Shown here: piece after piece, positions 18,619 to 26,518 of the stretch
Position numbering within the stretch: position 1 is the first letter of the stretch
Layout of the letters: every line of letters starts with the position of its first letter
Assembly: GCA_025774245.1 (NCBI GenBank)
Contig: JALGWI010000020.1
Span: forward strand, 1-42,489
Direction of reading: 5' to 3'
DNA: 42,489 nucleotides
Origin: a bacterium
GTDB taxonomy: Bacteria > Joyebacterota > Joyebacteria > Joyebacterales > Joyebacteraceae
Translations under genes and position numbers: made by a program
The notes under the pieces: model-generated
What the model was told of the DNA's origin: nothing
Databases searched by the model: none
What the model saw: the letters and a program-made list of their open reading frames with translations, nothing else

Positions 18619-18631
18619 CGTTCCGGGAACG
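18619..18631. promoter_or_regulatory. Second GTTCC/GGAAC palindrome
   Basis: CGTTCC-G-GGAACG shares the GTTCC/GGAAC arms of the palindrome at 18557-18571. It lies just past the 3' end of the radical SAM gene and upstream of the -35 box of the DUF4912 operon. Confidence 0.45.
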
Positions 18632-18643
18632 AACCCGCCCGAC

Positions 18644-19618
18644 TCAGGGGGCGGGCTCAGGGTCGGGGTCGATCTCCGTCCCGGCGAAGCGGGGCAGATC
18701 GCCCGGGAACTCCTGGACCCACCCGTTATCGAGCCCGGCGCGCTCGAGTGCCGCCAGGGCCCTCTGCCACTCTCCGTAGTTGATCCTCCGTTCAGTCCCG
18801 CGGCACTCCCCCGCCTTCCAGGCCGGGTAGTACTGAGCCATCAGGCTCACGAACGTGTCCGGACCCAGCGTCCCCGCCACGAACCCGAGGGCATCCCGCG
18901 TGCCCGCGATCTCGTTCGGCAGCACCAGGTGCCGAACGATGAGACCCCGCGCCGCGATCCCCCCGTCGTCGGTCACGAGGCCGCCGACCTGCCTTTTCAT
19001 CTCCAGGAGCGCCTCGCGGTTGACCTCGACGTACCCGGGGGCGTCGGAGTACTCGAGGGCGGCGGCGTCCGACGCGTAGCGGATGTCTGCGAGATAGACG
19101 TCGACCACGCCGTCCAGGAGCTCGAGCGCAACGGGCGACTCGTAGCCAGAGGTGTTCCACACGATCGGTAACGCGACGCCTTCCCGGTGCGCGAGGAGGA
19201 GCGCCTCGAGGACCGCGGGAAGGTACTGGGTGGCCGAGACGAGGTTGAGGTTGTGGCAACCGGCTCGCGCGAGGCCGACCATCATCGCGGCCAGCTCGCC
19301 GGGAGTCCGGTCGGCGCCCTCGCGGAGCTGGCTCCACCGCCAGTTCTGGCAGTAGACGCAGGCCATCGTGCAGTGGCTGAAGAGGATGACGCCCGATCCC
19401 CCCGTCCCGGAGATCGGCGGTTCCTCCCCCGGGTGGGACATGTGCCGGTAGATCCGGGGCAGGACGCCGGCCCCGCAGTACCCCCGTTCCCCGGCGATCC
19501 GGTCCACGCGGCACTCCCTGGGACAGAGCGTGCAGGATCGGAGGAGCCCGCGGGCCACCTCGATCCGGCCCTCGAGTTCTCCGCTCTCGACCAGGGCTCT
19601 CAGGCCCGGGGACGTCAT
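18644..19618 (-). CDS. Radical SAM protein, PflX/COG1313-like
   Basis: 324 aa. The radical SAM iron-sulfur motif is HCTMACVYC, with Cys 83, 87 and 90 binding the 4Fe-4S cluster that cleaves S-adenosylmethionine. An additional N-terminal Cys set, CTLCPREC at 29-36 and YCGAG at 48, is typical of the COG1313 (PflX) group, which resembles pyruvate formate-lyase activases but whose substrates are mostly unknown. ATG 19618 is preceded by GGAGGG; the longer open frame upstream lacks homology-like content. No glycyl radical enzyme lies nearby, so an activase role is doubtful. It stands alone, divergent from the small secreted protein gene. Confidence 0.85.
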   Translation of the reverse strand: MTSPGLRALVESGELEGRIEVARGLLRSCTLCPRECRVDRIAGERGYCGAGVLPRIYRHMSHPGEEPPISGTGGSGVILFSHCTMACVYCQNWRWSQLREGADRTPGELAAMMVGLARAGCHNLNLVSATQYLPAVLEALLLAHREGVALPIVWNTSGYESPVALELLDGVVDVYLADIRYASDAAALEYSDAPGYVEVNREALLEMKRQVGGLVTDDGGIAARGLIVRHLVLPNEIAGTRDALGFVAGTLGPDTFVSLMAQYYPAWKAGECRGTERRINYGEWQRALAALERAGLDNGWVQEFPGDLPRFAGTEIDPDPEPAP

Positions 19619-19722
19619 GGATTCCCTCCTGCGACCGGGCGGCATGGAGGCTCCGGCCCCGTCACACACCCACGAGGCTCGAAAAGGAACGATTCCTGCA
19701 CTTGGGATGACGCACTCACGGA

Positions 19723-19751
19723 GAGATACCACCGAGCCCCGGCGAAGTCAA
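19723..19751 (-). promoter_or_regulatory. Possible promoter of the radical SAM gene
   Basis: On the minus strand TTGACT, a 17-bp spacer and TATCTC. The -35 box is good (5/6) and the -10 is poor. Just downstream an inverted repeat AGGAA-CGA-TTCCT (19685-19697) could be an operator. Confidence 0.4.
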
Positions 19752-19821
19752 CGAGGTCCGCCGGGAACCGCTCTCCCCGTGTTTACTGGACATATTTCAA
19801 AGATTGCGAGGAGGGACACGC

Positions 19822-20532
19822 ATGGTCACGAAGGCTATCGTTGCACTCGCCGTGCTCCTCATGGCCGCCGTCCCGGCCGGCGCGAGGGTTGCTGAGACGC
19901 AGCCGCTCTCGAGCAAGGCGGTCCATCTGACCGTCGACGACTGGAGGGACGCGGACAACCTCTGCACCGCCGGCAACACCGGTTACTACTGGACCGTCGG
20001 CGACTGGTTCACGGGGAACGAGTCGTACAGGATCTACTGCGATCCCGGGGACTGCGCCAGCTGTCCCGAAGGCTGGTCCCCCAGAAGTGTGACCATCTAC
20101 CTCTACTGGGACGTCGAGAACACGTGCGCCCTGAGCGTGAGCGCTTCGATCGAGCTCATCGACAACACCGACCCGGAGTGCCCGATGCCGGGGCCGACGG
20201 TCTGCCAGTCGGAGCCGTCGACGGTCGGACCGTTCAGCCCCGCCGGGCTGTGGGCGGTCACCATCCCGCTCCCCGACACCTGCTCGTCGCTCGAGGATCC
20301 GTTCTTCGCGGCGCTCCACTTCCATGACACTTGCGCGAGCCTTCCCGTGCTCATCACCGACACCGGCCCCTGCGACGCGTGCGAGTCGTGGAACAACTGG
20401 GGCGCCGGATGGAGGCAGCTCTGCGAGTACGGGTTCCCGGGGAACCTGAGCCTCCACGCGACGATCGAGTGCGAGGGTGGCACGCCGGTCGAGGATGCGT
20501 CCTGGGGAACGATCAAAGGCAAGTACAGATAA
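19822..20532 (+). CDS. Small Cys-rich secreted protein with W-G-T-I-K-G-K-Y-R C-terminal tail
   Basis: 236 aa of unknown family. Residues 1-22 are a Sec signal peptide (KAIVALAVLLMAAVPAGA). The body is rich in aromatic residues and cysteines, in pairs such as CDPGDCASCPEG, CPMPGPTVC and CDACESWNNWG, suggesting several disulfides in a beta-rich fold. It ends in ASWGTIKGKYR directly before the stop, sharing W-x-T-[IL]-K-G-x-Y-R with the secreted protein at 6097-7173 although the rest of the two proteins is unalike. ATG 19822 has GAGGAGGG upstream; an in-frame TTG at 19804 is less likely. The gene is flanked by strong hairpins downstream and is a single-gene unit. I assign no function. Confidence 0.8.
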   Translation: MVTKAIVALAVLLMAAVPAGARVAETQPLSSKAVHLTVDDWRDADNLCTAGNTGYYWTVGDWFTGNESYRIYCDPGDCASCPEGWSPRSVTIYLYWDVENTCALSVSASIELIDNTDPECPMPGPTVCQSEPSTVGPFSPAGLWAVTIPLPDTCSSLEDPFFAALHFHDTCASLPVLITDTGPCDACESWNNWGAGWRQLCEYGFPGNLSLHATIECEGGTPVEDASWGTIKGKYR

Positions 20533-20603
20533 CGGCCGGTCGCGAGCCGCCGGCTTTGCCGCCGGAGGCCGCTCTGCATCCCCCCCTTGCAGCCGGTCGG
20601 GAG

Positions 20604-20637
20604 AAGAAGGCAGGTCGCTCATGCGATCTGCCTTCTT
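20604..20637. terminator. Bidirectional terminator hairpin
   Basis: AAGAAGGCAG and CTGCCTTCTT form a perfect 10-bp outer stem that continues through one mismatch to TCGC/GCGA around a TCAT loop. It lies between the convergent small secreted protein gene and the HExxH protein gene, and a T-rich stretch follows on the plus strand. Confidence 0.75.
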
Positions 20638-20655
20638 CCATTTGGCCCCGGGGAA

Positions 20656-20677
20656 TCCGGCGCTCTCACTCGCCGGA
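20656..20677. terminator. Second hairpin in the convergent gap
   Basis: TCCGGCG/CGCCGGA is a 7-bp perfect stem with an 8-nt loop, 19 bp beyond the main terminator. It is probably a back-up terminator for the minus-strand gene. Confidence 0.5.
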
Positions 20678-20720
20678 GACTCCGGAACCCGTATTCGCAA
20701 TTGCCTGCCGGATTCGTGCG

Positions 20721-22190
20721 CTACCGGTGGAGCACGACCGTGGTCTTGCCGTCGCCGACCATGATCGCGCCGGACTGGGCCACGACGCGGACCCCCGCCC
20801 CTTCGATCTCGAACGGACGATCGAGCTGGTGGATGCCGCCCGTGAGCTCGAGCGGCTCGCCCTCCACGGTGACAGTGAGGCCTCCCTCGGGAGCCTCGAG
20901 GAGGAGCTGGCTGAAGTCGAACTCATCCTCGCCGACGACCGCCGCCACGGGCCGACCGACCAGCTCGATGCGCGTTCCGCCGGAGTACTCGATCTTGAGC
21001 ACCCTCTTGTGGACAGTGCGGTGCGCGTCGACCGTCTCCACGTTCTCGGGGTCGTAGCTGACGCTCACGCTCGCGAGCATGCGAACGTTGAAGATGAGGA
21101 GAGGCTTCTCGGTCCCGGCCACCGACTCGAAGAGCTTCTCCGGCGCGCTCTTCGTCCTGTCGATGAACTCGGCTCTGTCGACGAGACGTTCCTCGAGCCC
21201 GTAGCGCTCCAGGAGCCCCTTCGTTCGGATCGTCTTCCTCCGGGTGAGATCGAAGAGGACCTCGAAGGGATCGACGCACCGCTCGGCGACCTCCTCCCGC
21301 CATTCGGGGTGGTACCTGTCGAGGATCAGGCAGACGCAGGCGCCCGACCACATAAAGCGCTCGCCCCGGTACCAGTCGAGATCGACCTTCTCCGGATAGC
21401 AGTGCTCGAGCCCGCCCGGGGTGCCGAGCTCGTCCCGGAGGCGCTCCCCGGCCTCGCCCCGGAGGTAGGCAGCCCCAATCTCCCGACACCGCTCACCGAT
21501 GTACGCCGGAAGGCCGTCGAGGAACTCGCGCTGCCGCTCGTATGAGACGAACTGCCTCCCCATGCCGAGGCGCCGGACCGACCGGACGCTCACGAACTCG
21601 ATCACCCTCTTCTCGAGGGAGTCGGCCGGGGCCGCCAGCGCGCGCCTGAGAAGGTCGCACTCGACGTCGACGAGAGCGAGATTCCTGGCGTCCGACGGGT
21701 ACGAGATCATGAGATCGATGGTCTCGCCGAGCTCGGGGCAGTGGTCGAGCTCGTGTGCCCGGAAGGCGCCGACGAAGACGGCGGGCACGGCTTCCCTGGA
21801 CACCTGATCGACGTGAGCGAAGGCGGTCGGCTCGTCCCGCACGGTGCCGGACGCGGGCTCCACGTCGTCCGAGCCGAGCGGTCCGCTGTAGACCGTCGTG
21901 CTGTGCGGAAGGCGCTCGTCGAGCTTCGAGAACGAAGAGGGCGGGTCGGGATGGTGAAGGAGGTAGCAGCGGTCGGAGTCGACCGTTACGGCCAGGGGAG
22001 TCTCCGAAATGTCCCAGTCGGGCCAGACCGCTTCCGAGAGTTCCCTGAGTTCGAGGGCCATCTCGGCGTCGGCCAGAACCTCGAGGACGTCGTCGCCGGG
22101 CGGCGTTGCGCCGACGGCGGCGGGAAGGAGGAGGAGCGCCGCCGTCGCGACGGCGATCCACCGACCGGTGCTCACGTGCAGCCGTTTCAT
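20721..22190 (-). CDS. Secreted protein with HExxH motif, putative metallopeptidase
   Basis: 489 aa. Residues 1-28 are a signal peptide (basic MKRLHVSTGR, then AVATAALLLLPAAVGA). The notable motif is HELDH at residues 146-150, a match to the zincin HExxH consensus, in a helix-like context (VGAFRAHELDHCPEL). About 20-30 residues further on comes NLALVDVECDLL, then a segment with FVSYERQREFLDGLPAYIGE. The order HExxH, (E)NxAL...E, YE...GLxxY recalls an uncharacterised family of predicted bacterial secreted peptidases. Residues 400-489 are beta-rich. Start ATG 22190 was chosen by the signal peptide; the ribosome site (GGGGGTGG) is modest. A promoter lies at 22237-22265, divergent from the M1 peptidase gene. 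Confidence 0.7.
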   Translation of the reverse strand: MKRLHVSTGRWIAVATAALLLLPAAVGATPPGDDVLEVLADAEMALELRELSEAVWPDWDISETPLAVTVDSDRCYLLHHPDPPSSFSKLDERLPHSTTVYSGPLGSDDVEPASGTVRDEPTAFAHVDQVSREAVPAVFVGAFRAHELDHCPELGETIDLMISYPSDARNLALVDVECDLLRRALAAPADSLEKRVIEFVSVRSVRRLGMGRQFVSYERQREFLDGLPAYIGERCREIGAAYLRGEAGERLRDELGTPGGLEHCYPEKVDLDWYRGERFMWSGACVCLILDRYHPEWREEVAERCVDPFEVLFDLTRRKTIRTKGLLERYGLEERLVDRAEFIDRTKSAPEKLFESVAGTEKPLLIFNVRMLASVSVSYDPENVETVDAHRTVHKRVLKIEYSGGTRIELVGRPVAAVVGEDEFDFSQLLLEAPEGGLTVTVEGEPLELTGGIHQLDRPFEIEGAGVRVVAQSGAIMVGDGKTTVVLHR

Positions 22191-22236
22191 CGCTGGCCAC
22201 CCCCGATCCGGAGCGAGCCGAGCGGGGCACGTCGTC

Positions 22237-22265
22237 ATTCTACGTCGGTTCCGGCACCGTGACAA
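22237..22265 (-). promoter_or_regulatory. Predicted sigma70 promoter of the HExxH protein gene
   Basis: TTGTCA (22265-22260), a 17-bp spacer and TAGAAT (22242-22237) on the minus strand, each 5/6 to consensus. It is back-to-back with the promoter at 22286-22314. Confidence 0.68.
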
Positions 22266-22285
22266 GGGCGAGTCCCCAGCCTTCC

Positions 22286-22314
22286 TTGACTGCGCGCTGA
22301 TTCTGCGGTATAAT
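22286..22314 (+). promoter_or_regulatory. Predicted sigma70 promoter of the M1 peptidase gene
   Basis: TTGACT, a 17-bp spacer and a perfect TATAAT. This is the best match to the consensus promoter in the window. The start site should be near 22321, giving a leader of about 70 nt. Confidence 0.8.
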
Positions 22315-22392
22315 AGACTGTAGGTACTAAATCGAACAGCCACTGAAACTCCGCCTCCGGCCGTCAAGAGCCGGTGGGTGAGGGAGGTAACG

Positions 22393-24411
22393 ATGTTCGG
22401 AACCACCAGGTTCGGCCCGGTTCTCGCCGTGGCCGTGCTCGCACTGATCGTCGGGTCGGCGGCCCTCGCCGGGGCGTCCCGTGTCGAGGATGTGCCTGGA
22501 AACGGGAGTGACTCCCACAGGATCCTGTGGGAACCGAAGCAGAGGGCTTTCGAGCGTTTGCAGCAGGCGATGGCTCTTCCACCGGACGCCGACCGTGCGT
22601 CTCAGGACGATTTCGACGTCACCTTCTACGACATCGACATTTCCATCTCTCCCTCGTCCGAGACGATCAGCGGGGTGGTGACGATGCGGGCGACGAGCGT
22701 CGTCGACGGGCTCGCGACCGTCATCCTCAATCTGTATGACAACATGACGGTCACCTCGGTTACAGGAAATCCGTCGCCCCTCTCCTACACGCACGCCGAC
22801 AACAAGGTCACGGTGACCCTCGACCCCGCGCTCGACACGGGCGAAAGTTTCGAGGTGACGGTCGAGTACAACGGCTCGCCGGCAGGATACGCCTTCAGAT
22901 TCAACTATCACAGTGGAACGGCGATCGCCTCGACACTCTCGGAGCCCGACGGCTCGCGCGAGTGGTGGCCGTGCAAGGACACGCCGGCCGACAAGGCCGA
23001 CTCCGCGCGGATCGCCTTCACGGTGCCCGACGACTTCTTCGCCGCTTCTGAGGGAACGCTCATGTCGACGACCGACAACGGGGACGGCACGATCACGTAC
23101 CGGTGGTACGAGTCGTATCCGATCACGACCTACCTCGTCTCGGTCGCCGCCACGAACTACGTCTCCTTCACCGACTACTACCACTGCGGCCGCGCCGACT
23201 CGATGCCGATCACGAACTTCGTCTACCCCGAGGACCTCGAGGACGCGCTCATCGACCTCGACATCACCGCCGACGCCATCGGTTACCTCGCCTCGATCTA
23301 CGGTGAGTATCCGTTCCTCGCCGAGAAGTACGGGCACGCCGAGTTCCCGTGGGGCGGCGCGATGGAGCATCAGACCTGCACGAGCTACGGCGCGATCCTC
23401 TTCACCGGAACCCACTACTACGACTGGGTGCTCATCCACGAGCTGGCGCACCAGTGGTGGGGCGACTGGGTCACCTGCCACACCTGGGACGACATCTGGC
23501 TCAACGAGGGCTTCGCGACCTACTCGGAGATGCTCTGGTTCGAGCACCTCTACGGGTTCGAGTACTACAAGGACCGCATGCTGGACTACGACAACGGGCC
23601 TTACGAGGGACCCATCTACGACCCGCTGCAGACGTTCAGCTCGGTGGTCTACTCGAAGGGCGCGTGGGCGCTCCATATGCTGCGCCACGTCCTCGGCGGC
23701 CGCGAGGAGTTCCTCGACGTTCTCGAGACCTACAGCGCGGCGCACGCTTACGGGACCGCTACGACCGCCGAGTTCCAGGAGGCCGCGGAGGCGATCTACG
23801 GCTCTTCGCTCGACTGGTTCTTCCTCCCGTGGATCTACGGTGAGAACCGGCCCTCGTACGAGTACGCGTGGGTCGCGAGCGACGCCGGCGACCACTGGAA
23901 CGTCATGCTCCACGTCGATCAGGTGCAGGACGACGCCGGGCTCTTCACGATGCCAATCGACATCCGGCTCCTGACGACCGGGGGCGACACGACGATCGTC
24001 GTCTGGAACGACCAGTGGAGCCAGGACTTCTTCCTGACCGTCGACGCGCAGCCGATCGATCTCCTGTTCGACCCAGACGACTGGATTCTGAAGTACCTCG
24101 GTGAGGGCACCGGGATCGCCGATCCCGAGGCCGTGGCGGCGCTCTCGCTCGCCGCCGCAACGAACCCGTTCGCGGTGAGCACGCGGCTCGTCTACAGCCT
24201 GCCCTCCGCGGGTCGTGTCCGGCTCGCCGTCTACGACATCGCCGGCCGGCTGGTGAACGATCTGGTCGATCGTGACGCGCCCGCCGGCGCGCACGAGGTC
24301 GTGTGGAACGGGACGGGGTCGCGAGGTGCTGCGGTCGCGAGCGGGATCTACTTCGCGCGACTGACCACGGAAGAGGGCGCAGCGTCGCAGAAGCTCCTGT
24401 ACATGCGATAG
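22393..24411 (+). CDS. Secreted M1 family aminopeptidase with FlgD-like C-terminal sorting domain
   Basis: 672 aa. A signal peptide covers residues 1-27. An N-terminal beta domain (75-250) precedes the thermolysin-like catalytic domain. The substrate-binding GAMEN-type motif is GGAMEHQTC. Zinc ligands are HELAH at 349-353 and Glu 372 in LNEGFATYSEM, the exact HExxH-18-E spacing of the M1 (gluzincin) family. Residues about 580-672 form a FlgD-Ig-like domain (LVYSLPSAGRVRLAVYDIAG ... SGIYFARL) ending in KLLYMR. This is the type of C-terminal domain carried by exported proteins of FCB-group bacteria. It is predicted to digest peptides outside the cell or on its surface. ATG 22393 has GGGAGGT 5 nt upstream. 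It is a single-gene unit with its own promoter and terminator. Confidence 0.94.
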   Translation: MFGTTRFGPVLAVAVLALIVGSAALAGASRVEDVPGNGSDSHRILWEPKQRAFERLQQAMALPPDADRASQDDFDVTFYDIDISISPSSETISGVVTMRATSVVDGLATVILNLYDNMTVTSVTGNPSPLSYTHADNKVTVTLDPALDTGESFEVTVEYNGSPAGYAFRFNYHSGTAIASTLSEPDGSREWWPCKDTPADKADSARIAFTVPDDFFAASEGTLMSTTDNGDGTITYRWYESYPITTYLVSVAATNYVSFTDYYHCGRADSMPITNFVYPEDLEDALIDLDITADAIGYLASIYGEYPFLAEKYGHAEFPWGGAMEHQTCTSYGAILFTGTHYYDWVLIHELAHQWWGDWVTCHTWDDIWLNEGFATYSEMLWFEHLYGFEYYKDRMLDYDNGPYEGPIYDPLQTFSSVVYSKGAWALHMLRHVLGGREEFLDVLETYSAAHAYGTATTAEFQEAAEAIYGSSLDWFFLPWIYGENRPSYEYAWVASDAGDHWNVMLHVDQVQDDAGLFTMPIDIRLLTTGGDTTIVVWNDQWSQDFFLTVDAQPIDLLFDPDDWILKYLGEGTGIADPEAVAALSLAAATNPFAVSTRLVYSLPSAGRVRLAVYDIAGRLVNDLVDRDAPAGAHEVVWNGTGSRGAAVASGIYFARLTTEEGAASQKLLYMR

Positions 24412-24459
24412 ACGCGCCGGACGCGAGCGATGACGCCGGCGCACAGGTTCGAAAGCGGA

Positions 24460-24493
24460 AATCGGGGAATCCCGCCAGCGGGATTCCCCGATT
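24460..24493. terminator. Strong bidirectional terminator
   Basis: AATCGGGGAATCCCGC pairs perfectly with GCGGGATTCCCCGATT, a 16-bp inverted repeat whose inner pairs open to form the loop. It is followed by CGCGTTTC on the plus strand and TTCCGC on the minus strand. It separates the convergent M1 peptidase and aspartyl-protease-like genes. Confidence 0.85.
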
Positions 24494-24520
24494 CGCGTTT
24501 CAGAGAGCCCGCGGCGCCCG

Positions 24521-26371
24521 CTAGAACAGGTCCTTGAGCTTGAGCTTGAGCGTCTTCGACTTGCCGTCACGGAGGACCTCCACCCGGTACTCCGTACCCA
24601 CCTCTTCCCTCAGAAGCTCGCGGATGGCGATGATCCCGTCGAAGTACCCGACGTCGATGCCGTTCCACGACCGGAGTACGTCGCCCACGCGGAACCCCGC
24701 CCTGTCGGCCGGCGTCCCGGCTGCCGCGTGGAGAACTTCGTACTCGCCGTCCTGCACCCAGAACTGAAGCCCGCTTCTGTCTACCGGGAAGGCGCGATCG
24801 AAGTCGTCCCCGGGCTCGACGATCATCCGCTGCCTCTCGTAGTCCAGGTACAGGACGAAGTGCCTGAAGACCGTGTTGCCGAGGTTCCCCGTGATGTCGC
24901 TCGCCCCGAAGGCGCCGACCGTCTCTTCCCAGGGAATCGATATCCGCGGGTCGCTGAGGACGAACCCGGCCAGTTCGATCGTTTCGAATTGCGAGTACCG
25001 GCGGTTCATGCGGCCGCCGGCGCCGAACCCCACGGCCTCGATCGCGGGCTTCTCGAAGAGTCCGTGCTCCACGGCGTAGGGGTAGTGGAACGAGTTGCCG
25101 CCGGCGCCGAGATCGACCGACCACAGCCCCCCGTGCTCCCCGTCGACCGCGACCGGGACCGTGAAGGTCCCGCCCCGAAGCGGGGCGTCGAGGATCACCC
25201 CGTCACCCTCGTACTCGAACGACGCCGGATCGTAGAAGACGAGCATCTCGTTCGCGTAGTCGACCTTCGCCACGAACCGCGAGAGGAAGTCGTACCCGAG
25301 GATCCCGCCGATCTCCATCTCGCTCGTCTGACGGAAGAGCGAGTTGATGTCGAGCACCGCGACGGTCTGCTGCTCGAAACGGATCTCGCCCACGCGGTAG
25401 GGCGGAAGCTCGGTGAACGACACCTCGACGACGTTCCCGGCGCCGCTGCCCTTGAGGTTCCCATGCGTCTCGAGTCCCAGCTGCTCGGCGTAGGCCTCGT
25501 CGAGCACTGTCATGCTCGCGCCCGTATCGAGCACCCAGAGCGTCTCGTCGCCGTCGATGGCGACGTTCACGAAGAGGTGTCTCTCGATGAACTCGAAGGG
25601 AACGTCGACGGAGCTGCCGCCGTCGACGAACTCGAAGTCCCTGACGTCCTCCCCCGGCGGCTCGAAGAGGGCGGGGTCGATGTCGATCCCGGCCTCGTAG
25701 TTCGTGAGCTCGAGGACCTGCACCTGGCCGATCGGGAGGTGTTCCATGTAGTGCCGAAACGCCCGAGGGATCCCGCCCACGTCCCGGTAGTCGGAGAACC
25801 GCGTGTGCATCTCGCCATCGCTCGTGGCGTCGACCATCTTCTCGACGAGAAACGTCTCGGTGTTGAAGAACTCGATGCTGTGGTTGTTGTCGATCGTGTT
25901 CGTGGTCTTGAGGACGTAGCACTCGACGTCCCCGACAAGCTCGATCCCCTCGAAGGTCACGTCGAAGACGGCCGAATCGGGATCGCGATGTTCGTACGCG
26001 CGCTTGAGCATCGAGACCTCTCGCGCCTTGACCGCGGTCTCGTCGCGGATGATCTGGAGCTTCCCGTTCTGGTCGACGCTCCACGCGAACTCTCCGTTGT
26101 CACCCTCGGTCTGCTTGAAGATCTCGAGATCGAGCTCCATCCGGCTCCGGTCGGGCGGGACGCCCCAGTATTTCATCGTCCCCTCGAGGCCGGCGACCGT
26201 GAACGTCCCGTCGAAGTAGACGGAGGTCTCGGCCTTGAGACGATCGAGTCCGCCCAGCGCCTCGTGGTGCCTCTCGAGGATCTCGTACTGATCGGTCAGG
26301 CCGGCCGCCTGCGCGTACCCGGCGGCGAGCGCCAGTGCCAGCACCGCCATCGCAACGAAACGTGCCCTCAT
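24521..26371 (-). CDS. Secreted retropepsin-like aspartyl protease with two lobes and a PDZ domain
   Basis: About 616 aa. A signal peptide spans residues 1-22. Residues 25-240 resemble the LolA-like N-terminal domain found in such proteins. Lobe 1 has LDTGAS with Asp 282 and the second hallmark GILGYDFLSRF. Lobe 2 has VDLGAGGNS with Asp 420, where the usual Thr is Leu, and GNLGNTVFRHF. Residues about 525-616 form a PDZ domain (AGTPADRAGFRVGDVLRSWN). Aspartyl proteases need two catalytic Asp residues; here both could come from one chain, one of them in a degenerate motif. ATG 26371 sits 9 nt after AGGAG; a GTG at 26377 is the alternative. It is likely periplasmic or extracellular. Confidence 0.85.
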   Translation of the reverse strand: MRARFVAMAVLALALAAGYAQAAGLTDQYEILERHHEALGGLDRLKAETSVYFDGTFTVAGLEGTMKYWGVPPDRSRMELDLEIFKQTEGDNGEFAWSVDQNGKLQIIRDETAVKAREVSMLKRAYEHRDPDSAVFDVTFEGIELVGDVECYVLKTTNTIDNNHSIEFFNTETFLVEKMVDATSDGEMHTRFSDYRDVGGIPRAFRHYMEHLPIGQVQVLELTNYEAGIDIDPALFEPPGEDVRDFEFVDGGSSVDVPFEFIERHLFVNVAIDGDETLWVLDTGASMTVLDEAYAEQLGLETHGNLKGSGAGNVVEVSFTELPPYRVGEIRFEQQTVAVLDINSLFRQTSEMEIGGILGYDFLSRFVAKVDYANEMLVFYDPASFEYEGDGVILDAPLRGGTFTVPVAVDGEHGGLWSVDLGAGGNSFHYPYAVEHGLFEKPAIEAVGFGAGGRMNRRYSQFETIELAGFVLSDPRISIPWEETVGAFGASDITGNLGNTVFRHFVLYLDYERQRMIVEPGDDFDRAFPVDRSGLQFWVQDGEYEVLHAAAGTPADRAGFRVGDVLRSWNGIDVGYFDGIIAIRELLREEVGTEYRVEVLRDGKSKTLKLKLKDLF

Positions 26372-26422
26372 CCTCACGGTCTCCTTCCCTTCCCGGCGGC
26401 GTGCCCGCCGTCCCTCTGATCG

Positions 26423-26518
26423 CCCGCCCCGCCCTCACGTCCGGGGCGGGAGTGAGTCGGGCCGCTCCCGAGGAGCGGCCCGCTCGGTCCGCAGGGGGGT
26501 GCCGACTCCGGTGTCGGC
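26423..26518 (-). terminator. Three consecutive hairpins after the RsbU-like gene
   Basis: On the minus strand after the RsbU-like stop come GCCGAC/GTCGGC (26501-26518), then a perfect 10-bp GGGCCGCTCC/GGAGCGGCCC with a 3-nt loop (26459-26481), then CCCGCCCCG/CGGGGCGGG (26423-26450). None has a U-tract. Together they probably end the operon and shield its mRNA, and they fill most of the gap to the aspartyl-protease-like gene. Confidence 0.6.

Noticed and set aside
22327-24570. A 747-codon minus-strand frame opposite the M1 peptidase
   Set aside because: Antisense shadow; the plus strand has promoter, ribosome site, signal peptide and HExxH-18-E zinc site.
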